Shown here: piece by piece, positions 9,473 to 17,225 of the stretch | Layout: every line of letters starts with the position of its first letter | Numbering within the stretch: the first letter of the stretch is position 1 | The notes under the pieces: model-generated | Databases searched by the model: none | The model's input: only the letters and a program-made list of their open reading frames with translations | Told to the model about the DNA's origin: nothing | Assembly (NCBI GenBank): GCA_946539635.1 | Contig: CAMNHS010000009.1 | Span: forward strand, 1-19,478 | DNA from: an uncultured Prevotellaceae bacterium | GTDB lineage: Bacteria; Bacteroidota; Bacteroidia; Bacteroidales; Bacteroidaceae | Reading direction: 5' to 3' | DNA length: 19,478 nucleotides | Position numbers and translations under genes: made by a program

Positions 9473-10613
9473 GCAAGAAAGCATAGAACAAGAGAAAACC
9501 AAACAAGAAGAACTAACTGAGAAGGAGGATACTCAAATTAATCAGCCTGCTGCAGACAAACATACAGACACTTCTCATATCGTGATAGTAATCTTGAATT
9601 GGAATGGTGCTACTATGTTAGAGCATTATCTTCCAGATATCTTGAAATATTCTGCAGGAGCAGAAGTTATTGTTGCAGACAATGCTTCTACAGATGATTC
9701 TGTGAAGATGCTGAAAAGAGACTTTCCGGATGTAAGGATTATCCCAATGTCAAGAAACTGGGGCTTTGCTGGAGGCTATAATCAAGCTTTCAAGGTGATA
9801 GAGACCACCAATGAGAGAGAGAACAAGGAATCACCAGAATACTATATTCTTCTTAATAGTGATGTTCGTGTAGAAGAAGGTTGGTTGCAACCTCTTGTGG
9901 AATATATGGATCAGCATCCAGAAGTGGCAGCTTGTCAGCCAAAGATTCTCAGCGACGTCTTCCCTACCCGATTTGAATATGCTGGAGCCTGCGGTGGATT
10001 CTTGGACAAATACGGATATCCTTATTGCAGAGGCCGTATTTTCAACACAATCGAGACCGACGAAGGACAATACAACGATGTTAAGGAAATACTATGGGCA
10101 TCAGGAGCATGTATGATGGTTCGCAGTCAGGATTATTGGGATGCAGGAATGTTAGACCGCAAATTCTTTGCCCATCAGGAGGAAATAGACTTCTGCTGGC
10201 GACTGAATATCATGGGTAAGAAGATTGTCTGCATCCCAAGCAGTAAGGTGTATCACCTCGGAGGTGGCACTCTGCCAAAAGGGAATCCACAAAAAACATA
10301 CCTGAATTTCCGCAACAACCTCACTATGCTCTACAAGAATCTTCCCGAGAAAGACCTCAACCACGTTATGAGAATAAGATTTTGGCTTGACTACGTTGCT
10401 GCATTCAAAGAATTGTTAACAGGAAAATTCGGTAATTTCAAAGCCATCATAAAGGCCCGTAGGGATTTCTTCAAATGGAAGGCAGAATTTGCTGTCGTCC
10501 GTCGTCAGATACAAACTTTGAGGCAAACAAAAGAAGACCAGAACATCTCCAATTTCAGTATACTGCAGAAATACTATATATTCCGCAAGCATACCTATGA
10601 CAAAATAAGCTAA
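9438..10613 (+). CDS. Glycosyltransferase family 2 protein with a charged N-terminal extension
   Basis: A GT-A fold glycosyltransferase, probably working on cell-surface polysaccharide or lipid-linked glycans. In order: VIVILNWNG (about residues 49-57), ADNASTDDS, NWGFAGGYNQAF, LLNSDVRV as the DxD-type metal/nucleotide-sugar site, HQEEIDFCWRL with the acidic pair at 248-251, and VYHLGGGT. This pattern resembles WbbL-like rhamnosyltransferases, but sugar and acceptor cannot be read from sequence. About 45 Glu/Gln/Lys-rich residues precede the catalytic domain, which in relatives usually begins within a few residues of the start. A GTG directly before VIL would be the only shorter alternative. 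The gene starts inside mtaB. The next gene begins about 11 nt downstream. Confidence 0.9.
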   Translation: MTDQAQQLSLFEQESIEQEKTKQEELTEKEDTQINQPAADKHTDTSHIVIVILNWNGATMLEHYLPDILKYSAGAEVIVADNASTDDSVKMLKRDFPDVRIIPMSRNWGFAGGYNQAFKVIETTNERENKESPEYYILLNSDVRVEEGWLQPLVEYMDQHPEVAACQPKILSDVFPTRFEYAGACGGFLDKYGYPYCRGRIFNTIETDEGQYNDVKEILWASGACMMVRSQDYWDAGMLDRKFFAHQEEIDFCWRLNIMGKKIVCIPSSKVYHLGGGTLPKGNPQKTYLNFRNNLTMLYKNLPEKDLNHVMRIRFWLDYVAAFKELLTGKFGNFKAIIKARRDFFKWKAEFAVVRRQIQTLRQTKEDQNISNFSILQKYYIFRKHTYDKIS

Positions 10614-10624
10614 AAAGCTTTGTG

Positions 10625-11830
10625 ATGACCAATGAGGAATTCATAAAACAGTATAAGAATGAAAATCCACTATCTTTGGCACTAAGAAAAGCACCAGAAG
10701 GTGTTGACCTGCAATGGTGTCTAAGGCAGATAGAGGGGTATAACATTGCAAAGAAGAAACTTCCCGAATGGGCAGAAAAGAAAAACATCTGGTTTCCTCC
10801 TAAGCTTTCTATGGAACAATGTTCCAGCGAGGCGACAGCGAAGTATAAGCAAGCTATAGCAAAACGTCTCGGAAGCAAAGTGCTCATAGACCTTACAGGT
10901 GGTTTTGGCATCGATTTCAGCTATATGGCAAAGGATATGGATGCAGCTTGTTATGTGGAGCAACAAGAGGTGTTATGCAATATAGCAAGCCACAACTTCC
11001 CACTAATGGGACTGCTGAATACAAAGATTTCAAACACTACGTGTGAGGAGTTCTGGAAACAATATACTACAGATGCAACGACAACTGATACAAATAGAGA
11101 GAATATACTTATTTATCTCGATCCAGCAAGACGTAATGACAAAGGCAAGAAAGTATTCTCTATCAACGACTGCACCCCAGATGTGACACTTCTTCAAGAT
11201 AGTCTGCTGGAGCACTCTGCACATGTTATGCTGAAACTCTCCCCCATGCTTGACATAGTACAAGCACGGAGAATACTGAAAGGTATTGCAGAGATACATG
11301 TGGTAAGCCTCAAAGGAGAATGTAAGGAACTGGTTTTTGTGATGTCAAAGGAGATAGATGAGCAGCGTTACTTCTGCGTAAATCTTGAAACCAACGAAGA
11401 ATCCTTCACCTCTCCCCTTTCTGCCACAACAGAACAGGTTGACATAGCTAATCCAGTTGAGATAACAGAAGGTGCCATCATCTTCGAGCCCAATGCTAGC
11501 ATCATGAAGGCAGGAGTACAGAATGCCTTCGCAAAATGGAAAAATCTAAAAAAGCTCCATCCGATGAGCAATTTATTCTTGGGAAACAGACCTATAGGAA
11601 ACATCCCAGCGCGACAATTCGTCATTGAGCAGACGAGTGATTTCCAAAAGGCGAACCTAAAGGATTTCATGCAAGATATCAAACAGGCAAACCTAACGAT
11701 AAGAAATTTCCCTTCTACAGTAGATAACTTGAAGAAGCGTCTGAAGATAAAAGACGGAGGCAATATCTACCTCTTTGCTACCACCCTGTCGGATGACGCT
11801 CATGTACTTATTCGCTGCAAAAAAATATAA
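10625..11830 (+). CDS. Class I SAM-dependent methyltransferase with THUMP-like domain (PG_1098 type)
   Basis: A 401-residue Rossmann-fold methyltransferase. The SAM-binding motif DLTGGFGID begins at residue 89, an acidic VEQQ follows, and the catalytic-loop-like YLDPARRND has its Asp at 166. LKLSPMLDI follows. The C-terminal part fits the THUMP-like/ferredoxin-like region of the Bacteroidetes family known from Porphyromonas PG_1098. These features suggest an RNA substrate, but the target is not established to my knowledge. ATG at 10625 is preferred; a GTG immediately before it at 10622 is possible. It sits between a tRNA-modification/glycosyltransferase pair and mgtC, with a 24-nt gap to the latter and no terminator, so it is probably co-transcribed. 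Confidence 0.8.
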   Translation: MTNEEFIKQYKNENPLSLALRKAPEGVDLQWCLRQIEGYNIAKKKLPEWAEKKNIWFPPKLSMEQCSSEATAKYKQAIAKRLGSKVLIDLTGGFGIDFSYMAKDMDAACYVEQQEVLCNIASHNFPLMGLLNTKISNTTCEEFWKQYTTDATTTDTNRENILIYLDPARRNDKGKKVFSINDCTPDVTLLQDSLLEHSAHVMLKLSPMLDIVQARRILKGIAEIHVVSLKGECKELVFVMSKEIDEQRYFCVNLETNEESFTSPLSATTEQVDIANPVEITEGAIIFEPNASIMKAGVQNAFAKWKNLKKLHPMSNLFLGNRPIGNIPARQFVIEQTSDFQKANLKDFMQDIKQANLTIRNFPSTVDNLKKRLKIKDGGNIYLFATTLSDDAHVLIRCKKI

Positions 11831-11854
11831 GTAAGTAAACAAAAACAAAATAGA

Positions 11855-12568
11855 ATGAATTATATCACTGAACAAATTCTCTCAACAGAGATAACAACCT
11901 TTGGAGCCATTTTCAAGCTACTTCTGAGTCTTTGTCTTGGCGCATTGATTGGTACAGAACGTCGCCATAAAGGTCAGGCGGCAGGTATGCGAACATTTGC
12001 CCTCATTGCTATGGGTGCCACTCTCGCTATGATTATCTCTATATACATTCCACAGGAATATATGGGCCTGAAGAATGGTGACCCGGGACGTATCGCAGCA
12101 CAGGTAATTTCTGGTATTGGTTTCCTTGGTGCTGGTGCCATAATCCAGATGAAAGGTTCCGTACGTGGTCTTACTACAGCTGCCGGCATCTGGATGACTG
12201 CATGTTTAGGTCTCGCCATTGGTGCCGGAATGTATATAATATCTATTTTCTCATGTCTCTTCATCATCGGAGTACTCAAACTATTCGAATACTTTGAAAA
12301 GAGATTCCTGAAAGGTGCAGAAATGAAAATTATCCGTATCAAGGTTAACAATATAGTTTCCAATACGGATGCTTATCGTGAATGCTTAAAGCGATATCAT
12401 GTGCATATCTCTGACGAATTTCTGAGACTTGACTACAACAGCAATGTCACCACTATCAACTATATGATAAGAAGCAACGATGCCACCAATTTCGTGGGGC
12501 TTTTTGCTTCCATCCACGAGATTGATGACATCGCATCACTTACACTCACTAACGAGGTAAACAACTAA
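11855..12568 (+). CDS. MgtC/SapB family inner-membrane protein
   Basis: A 237-residue protein with about five membrane helices in the first 145 residues and a soluble, ACT-like C-terminal domain. The MgtC signature is clear: GALIGTERRHKGQAAGMRT, then DPGRIAAQVISGIGFLGAG, then RGLTTAAGIW. MgtC proteins help bacteria grow at low magnesium and in macrophages, in Salmonella by acting on the F-type ATP synthase. Many relatives outside pathogens have unknown function, so no Mg2+ role is claimed here. It is probably the last gene of the mtaB transcript. Its stop overlaps the nadC stop on the opposite strand by 4 nt, with no terminator between them. Confidence 0.88.
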   Translation: MNYITEQILSTEITTFGAIFKLLLSLCLGALIGTERRHKGQAAGMRTFALIAMGATLAMIISIYIPQEYMGLKNGDPGRIAAQVISGIGFLGAGAIIQMKGSVRGLTTAAGIWMTACLGLAIGAGMYIISIFSCLFIIGVLKLFEYFEKRFLKGAEMKIIRIKVNNIVSNTDAYRECLKRYHVHISDEFLRLDYNSNVTTINYMIRSNDATNFVGLFASIHEIDDIASLTLTNEVNN

Positions 12569-13416
12569 ACAGCCTTAAAACTCATATCCAGTCCTTTGAC
12601 GGAGTGTGTCAGAGCGCCGAATGATATGAAATCTACGCCAGCTTTGGCATATGGTATCATATTGTCAAACGTAATGCCACCTGACGATTCCGTCTCACAC
12701 TGGTGGTTTACTATCTGTACCGCCTTTACGGTATCTTCTGGTGTAAAGTTATCAAACATTATACGGTCAGGCTTCTCAAGAAGAGCCTCTTCGAGTTCTT
12801 TGAAGTTCCTGACCTCTATCTCTATCTTTAGATTCTTCCCATTTTTCTTACAGTATTCTTTTGCACGAGAGATGGCATTATGTATGCCACCAGCAAAATC
12901 CACGTGGTTATCTTTCAGAAGAATCATGTCAAAGAGTCCAATGCGGTGATTTGTGCCGCCACCTATCTTCACAGCCTCCTTTTCCAGCATACGCATTCCT
13001 GGGGTAGTTTTTCGGGTGTCCAGCACACGGGTCTTTGTACCTGCATCTATCAGCGCCTGCTGATACTTGTGTGTCATAGTAGCAATGCCACTCATACGCT
13101 GCATGATGTTCAGCATCAGGCGCTCTGTCTGCAAAAGGCTCTGTACCTTACCAGTAACAATCATCGCGACATCGCCCACCTTAACGGGTGAGCCGTCACC
13201 GATAAGCACCTCAACCTGAAGTGTGGAGTCAAAGCGACGGAATACCTCCTTTGCCACCTCTACACCAGCGAGGATACCATTCTCCTTTATTATAAGACGA
13301 CTCTTACCCACTGCGTCTGCTGGAATGCAGCACAAAGTGGTATGATCGCCATCACCGATATCTTCAGCAAACGACAGGTCTATAAGCCTATCTGTCAATT
13401 CATCTACTGACAGCAT
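12565..13416 (-). CDS. nadC: Nicotinate-nucleotide pyrophosphorylase (quinolinate phosphoribosyltransferase)
   Basis: Converts quinolinate and PRPP to nicotinate mononucleotide, CO2 and PPi in de novo NAD synthesis. The 283 residues match family length. Visible are the N-terminal EDIGDGDHTT, the substrate-binding DTRKTTPGMR (Arg135, Lys136), HRIGLFDMILLKDNH (His157, Arg158, Lys168), IEIEVRN and the phosphate loop SSGGI with FISFGALTHSVKGLDMS. It starts 13 nt after the stop of the barrel gene upstream on the same strand and has no promoter of its own that I can see, so it probably rides on the cstA transcript. nadA and nadB are not in the window. Confidence 0.96.
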   Translation of the reverse strand: MLSVDELTDRLIDLSFAEDIGDGDHTTLCCIPADAVGKSRLIIKENGILAGVEVAKEVFRRFDSTLQVEVLIGDGSPVKVGDVAMIVTGKVQSLLQTERLMLNIMQRMSGIATMTHKYQQALIDAGTKTRVLDTRKTTPGMRMLEKEAVKIGGGTNHRIGLFDMILLKDNHVDFAGGIHNAISRAKEYCKKNGKNLKIEIEVRNFKELEEALLEKPDRIMFDNFTPEDTVKAVQIVNHQCETESSGGITFDNMIPYAKAGVDFISFGALTHSVKGLDMSFKAV

Positions 13417-13429
13417 AAAAAACGATTCT

Positions 13430-13924
13430 TTAGAAATAAACTCCCAAGGTTACTCGCAAACCTACACCTGTATAGTCCTTGAAGCTCTTGGTGCTTATAT
13501 CAAAATACAGTTCTGGCTCTATGGTAACATAGTGATTGAGGAAATATGCATAGCCGACGTTAACATTTGGCACGAAGTCGTTATATTCACTTCCCTGACG
13601 TGCATATCGAGCTCCTGCACCAAGGTACAGACCATTCTGAACAATGTAGTAACGAGCACCTGCACCAAGATTGAATGAATTGTCTGCCTTCTGACGTATT
13701 CCCCACATAAATTCTCCGAGCAACATCCAATTGTCTTCAATGAAATAACCGCCTCTTGCATTGATATCAAAATTCCACTTGGTGTTTGAGTTGTAATTCA
13801 GGTTAAGACCAGAGAAACCTGCACCAGCATAAATTTTACCCTTTTCAAACGGTGTGTCACTTGACTGTGCATTAGCGACCAGCGTCATAGCCAGCATGGC
13901 AATAGATACAATAAATTTCTTCAT
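13430..13924 (-). CDS. Small outer-membrane beta-barrel protein
   Basis: A 164-residue exported protein. It has a signal peptide (MKKF..., hydrophobic core, likely cleavage after ANA at about residue 19), then alternating aromatic/glycine strands (KIYAGAGFSGLNLNY, FNLGAGARYYIVQNGLYLGAGARYA). The C-terminal strand ends in Phe (VTLGVYF), the usual signal for BAM-mediated insertion. The length fits an 8-stranded OmpX/OmpW-like barrel. No ligand or enzymatic role can be inferred. It lies 17 nt downstream of cstA and 13 nt upstream of nadC, and no TAnnTTTG box is visible just upstream, so co-transcription with cstA is likely. Confidence 0.85.
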   Translation of the reverse strand: MKKFIVSIAMLAMTLVANAQSSDTPFEKGKIYAGAGFSGLNLNYNSNTKWNFDINARGGYFIEDNWMLLGEFMWGIRQKADNSFNLGAGARYYIVQNGLYLGAGARYARQGSEYNDFVPNVNVGYAYFLNHYVTIEPELYFDISTKSFKDYTGVGLRVTLGVYF

Positions 13925-13941
13925 GATTTTGTTTGGTTTAA

Positions 13942-15468
13942 TTATTTGTTACTATATTTATTATTATATTTGTAATCCAAGAGGAACTTATTATGATGCC
14001 AACGGAAGAAAACTATTGTGAACACTAATGTCACAACCAGTCCTGCAAGGTATCCTATAGATATATCAACTCCCAAAGCCACTCTGCTAGATACTAAGAA
14101 TGTGGTACAAATGAACGACATAAACATCGCTGGCAGAAGCGTTATGATATATAGTTTTTTCTTCAGAGCCAGATATACTGTTATACTCCATAATGTGAAT
14201 ACGCTAAGTGTCTGGTTTGCCCATCCGAAGTATTTCCATATTGTATTAAAACTGTCCGGATTATCCATCTGCCATACCAGAAGCAGGAAGGAAACTAAGA
14301 ATATTGGAACACTTATCACCAATCGTTTTGCAATAGGCTTCTGATCCATATTCAGGGCATCAGCAATAATCAGTCGGCAAGAGCGCAATGCTGTGTCACC
14401 ACTTGTTATAGGTGCTGCCACAACACCAAGTATAGCCAGTATGCCGCCAGCAACACCCAGCCATCCTTTACAAACCTCCATAACTACCTGCGGAGCGGTA
14501 AAGAACTGCGTCACAGTCTTTTCTGATTGTGCCAGGAAAGCATCTGGACATAGTTCGCGCCAGCCTTCGTAGAAGAAGAACCAACTGCTGACTGTTGCCC
14601 ATACCAAGGCTACTATACCTTCTGTTATCATTGAGCCATAGAATACAGGGCGTCCCAAGTGTTCATCCCTTATACAACGTGCCATCAAAGGACTCTGTGT
14701 AGCATGGAAACCGCTGATAGCGCCACAGGCTATTGTGATGAACAATGCCGGTATAATAGGCTCTGCATTGGCAATGCCAAGGCGTTCCTTACCCATATCG
14801 TGCAAGCCGTCCCATATCTCTGGCAATGCCGGCATCTTGATATAAAGCATCACAAGAAGAGCCACTGCCATAAATATCAGGGAGATGGCAAAGAGTGGAT
14901 ATATCTTACCTATTATCTTGTCAATAGGCATCAGCGTTGCAACAATATAATATACAAAGATTATCACAATCCAGAATACCAAAGGACCAACACCAATATC
15001 TATTGGCATCATGCCTGCAAGCAATGTAGCAGGACTGAGTACAAAGACTGCACCTACCAGCATCAATAGCAGTACAGCAAATACCAACATCACATTCCTG
15101 GCATTTTTTCCTATATACTGTCCTACTATGTCCGGAAGGGAGATACCACCCTTTCGCATGCTTATCATTCCTGAGAGATAGTCATGCGTTGCACCTGCGA
15201 AGATACATCCCAACACTATCCACAGATAAGCTACCGGACCAAACCACATACCCATGATAGCACCAAAGATTGGTCCTGTACCAGCAATATTCAGAAATTG
15301 TATCATAAACACTTTCCATGCCGGCAATACAAGGTAGTCAACGCCGTCAAACTTTCTTATTCCCGGCGTCTTGCGTTTGTCATTGGGTTCAAAAATATTC
15401 TCTACGACCTTTCCGTATAGGAAATATCCTAAGATTAAAGCTATAAGACTAATTGTAAAAGTAATCAT
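13942..15468 (-). CDS. cstA: CstA-family carbon starvation/peptide-pyruvate transporter
   Basis: A polytopic inner-membrane protein of 508 residues. CstA relatives in enterobacteria import peptides (CstA) or pyruvate (BtsT/YjiY). The N-terminal part is characteristic: a YFLYGK start, then QFLNIAGTGPIFGAIMG and AGATHDYLSGMISMRKGG. CGAISGFHATQSPLMARC follows mid-protein. It is shorter than the roughly 700-residue E. coli proteins, as is usual for the short form of the family. The open frame continues to 15522, but that upstream part contains the promoter (15492-15523), so I chose the ATG at 15468, which begins directly with the first membrane helix. It heads a probable operon with the barrel gene and nadC. 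Substrate is unknown. Confidence 0.88.
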   Translation of the reverse strand: MITFTISLIALILGYFLYGKVVENIFEPNDKRKTPGIRKFDGVDYLVLPAWKVFMIQFLNIAGTGPIFGAIMGMWFGPVAYLWIVLGCIFAGATHDYLSGMISMRKGGISLPDIVGQYIGKNARNVMLVFAVLLLMLVGAVFVLSPATLLAGMMPIDIGVGPLVFWIVIIFVYYIVATLMPIDKIIGKIYPLFAISLIFMAVALLVMLYIKMPALPEIWDGLHDMGKERLGIANAEPIIPALFITIACGAISGFHATQSPLMARCIRDEHLGRPVFYGSMITEGIVALVWATVSSWFFFYEGWRELCPDAFLAQSEKTVTQFFTAPQVVMEVCKGWLGVAGGILAILGVVAAPITSGDTALRSCRLIIADALNMDQKPIAKRLVISVPIFLVSFLLLVWQMDNPDSFNTIWKYFGWANQTLSVFTLWSITVYLALKKKLYIITLLPAMFMSFICTTFLVSSRVALGVDISIGYLAGLVVTLVFTIVFFRWHHNKFLLDYKYNNKYSNK

Positions 15469-15491
15469 CTTTTCTGTATATAAAACCACGG

Positions 15492-15523
15492 CAAAGTTAC
15501 AATATTTTTTTGTAACAACCAAA
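15492..15523 (-). promoter_or_regulatory. Promoter of cstA, overlapping the opposing GHL10 promoter
   Basis: Minus strand TTTG (15523-15520), 20 nt, then TAACTTTG (15499-15492). It matches the Bacteroidetes consensus and leaves 23 nt before the ATG at 15468. Its -33 element lies between the -33 and -7 elements of the plus-strand promoter. Confidence 0.78.
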
Positions 15524-15539
15524 TTTTTTTGTACCTTTG
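15509..15539 (+). promoter_or_regulatory. Promoter of the GHL10-type gene
   Basis: TTTG (15509-15512), 19 nt, then TACCTTTG (15532-15539), a full consensus match. The ATG follows after only 8 nt, predicting a leader of a few nucleotides. Confidence 0.8.
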
Positions 15540-15547
15540 CAGCTGTT

Positions 15548-17116
15548 ATGCCGAAAATTATTTCATTTTTGTTTATTTATATAGGTATTAGTATCTCTGT
15601 CATTGCCAATGAAACGAGAGCTGTATGGCTTACGACCATTGGCGGCATTGACTGGCCTCATTCCTACAGCAGTATTGAGCAAAAAGCTGAGCTGACACAC
15701 ATTCTCGACGACTTGGCTGCAGCAGGCATCAATACCATCCTTCTACAGACACGCATTCGTGCCACAACCATTTTCCCTTGCAGTATGGAGCCCTTCGACG
15801 GCTGTCTTACAGGTCATCCCGGCAGGATTCCCAGCTATGATGCCTTGCAATATGCCATTGACGAGTGTCACAAACGTGGCATGAAACTCCACGCATGGAT
15901 AGTTACCATACCAATAGGGAAATGGAAGGGTGAAGGCTGTCGTAACCTGCGTTCCACACATCCAGAACTAATCAAGAAGATTGGTGACGAAGGATTTCTG
16001 AATCCAGAGGCTTCAGGAACTGCCGCCTATATAGCTAATTTCTGCAGGGAGTTGACAGAGAAATACGACATCGATGGCATCCACCTCGACTATATCCGCT
16101 ATCCTGATACATGGAAGAAGATACGCAATCGCGATGATGCCAGAGATAATATCACCCGCATTGTGAAGGCTGTCCATAGCGAAGTGAAGGCTCTCAAGCC
16201 TTGGGTGCAGCTATCTTGTTCTCCTGTCGGAAAATATGCTGACACCAAGCGCCAGAGCAGCGTTGGCTGGAACGCCCGCGATGTAGTGTGTCAGGATGTA
16301 GCTCTGTGGATGCAGGAAGGGCTCATGGATGCCATATATCCCATGATGTATTTCCGTAATCAGCATTTCTATCCCTTTGTCATAGATTGGAAAGAACGTT
16401 CAAATGGTCGCATAGTAGCCCCTGGGCTTGGCGTCTATATGCTCCATCGCAGCGAACGCAACTGGCCCCTCACAGACATCACTCGTGAGATGTATGTCTT
16501 GCGTCAATATGGTATGGGAATCACCATGTTCCGCTCAAAATTCCTCACTGACGACACAAAGGGTATATATCAATTCACAAAAGACTTTAACGCATTGCCG
16601 ACATTACAGCCTGCTATGACATGGTATAATGTCACACCACCTGTTGCACCCGAGAAGGTAAAATATTCTGATGGAATCCTCTCATGGGAGGATGTTGGTG
16701 GTGACGTGACATATAATGTATATTGTTCTGAAACAACTCCTGTTGACACCCATAATCCCGAGAATCTCGTTATGGCTGATTTTCACGGCACCTCTATCCA
16801 GCTGCCGTCTCTGAAGACAGCACAATATTTTGCTGTTACTGCAACAGACCGTTACGGCAATGAGTCACCACGCCCTGTTGACAATACTGCAAAAGATCTT
16901 GGAAAACCTGCTCGTCCCAAGAATATCTATACACTCCTCGCTGATGTACCACCATCACAGATGATTCTCGTATTTTCCATTCATGGAAATGCTATTTTCT
17001 TGGGGTATAAGAATAACCTCCCCACCCTTTCCCCTGGTCATTATAAAGTATATTTACAAGGTAAAAAAATAAAAAATCGTCACTTACTCGGATGGGGAGA
17101 AGTTCCCCTAAAATAA
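15548..17116 (+). CDS. Secreted family-10-like glycosyl hydrolase (GHL10/DUF187, YngK-like) with FN3-like domain
   Basis: A 522-residue exported protein. It has a signal peptide (about residues 1-20, MPKIISFLF..., ending near VIA), then a TIM-barrel-type domain (about 22-355) with RAVWLTTIGGIDWP, a TILLQTRIR strand and GIHLDYIRYP (Asp181 in the conserved DYIRYP). MDAIYPMMYFRNQ follows. A fibronectin-III-like segment (about 361-441) and a short C-terminal beta-rich tail complete it. GHL10 proteins are classed as glycoside-hydrolase-like, some acting on peptidoglycan-related glycans; substrate here is unknown. The frame is open back to 15371, but that stretch lies inside cstA and its promoter, and the ATG at 15548 starts the signal peptide. 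No terminator is evident after the stop. Confidence 0.87.
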   Translation: MPKIISFLFIYIGISISVIANETRAVWLTTIGGIDWPHSYSSIEQKAELTHILDDLAAAGINTILLQTRIRATTIFPCSMEPFDGCLTGHPGRIPSYDALQYAIDECHKRGMKLHAWIVTIPIGKWKGEGCRNLRSTHPELIKKIGDEGFLNPEASGTAAYIANFCRELTEKYDIDGIHLDYIRYPDTWKKIRNRDDARDNITRIVKAVHSEVKALKPWVQLSCSPVGKYADTKRQSSVGWNARDVVCQDVALWMQEGLMDAIYPMMYFRNQHFYPFVIDWKERSNGRIVAPGLGVYMLHRSERNWPLTDITREMYVLRQYGMGITMFRSKFLTDDTKGIYQFTKDFNALPTLQPAMTWYNVTPPVAPEKVKYSDGILSWEDVGGDVTYNVYCSETTPVDTHNPENLVMADFHGTSIQLPSLKTAQYFAVTATDRYGNESPRPVDNTAKDLGKPARPKNIYTLLADVPPSQMILVFSIHGNAIFLGYKNNLPTLSPGHYKVYLQGKKIKNRHLLGWGEVPLK

Positions 17117-17133
17117 AAAAACACCACTTTTTG

Positions 17134-17164
17134 TTGCATATTTCGCAAAAAAAAACTAAATTTG
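17134..17164 (+). promoter_or_regulatory. Promoter of glnN
   Basis: TTG (17134-17136), 20 nt, then TAAATTTG (17157-17164), a Bacteroidetes consensus match. The ATG is 61 nt beyond the -7 box, giving a leader of about 55 nt that contains the heptamer repeats. An overlapping TTTTTG at 17128-17133 could serve as an alternative -33 with 23-nt spacing. Confidence 0.75.
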
Positions 17165-17183
17165 CATCCAAAAATCAGTTAGC

Positions 17184-17211
17184 AAACTTTCAACTATCAA
17201 CTTTCAACTAT
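17184..17211. repeat. Four heptamer repeats in the glnN leader
   Basis: AAACTTT-CAACTAT-CAACTTT-CAACTAT: four 7-nt units, also readable as a 14-nt unit repeated twice with one mismatch. They sit in the predicted 5' leader, ending 14 nt before the start codon. Confidence 0.9.
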
Positions 17212-17225
17212 AACACCATACACAA

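Noticed and set aside
15469..15522. N-terminal extension of cstA
   Set aside because: It contains the cstA promoter itself; ATG at 15468 starts directly at the first membrane helix.
15371..15547. N-terminal extension of the GHL10 gene
   Set aside because: It runs antisense to the 5' end of cstA and through both promoters; the signal peptide starts at 15548.
17094..17108. GGGGA/TCCCC hairpin at the end of the GHL10 gene as a terminator
   Set aside because: The stem is only 5 bp, lies within the coding end and is followed by A-rich rather than T-rich sequence on the plus strand.
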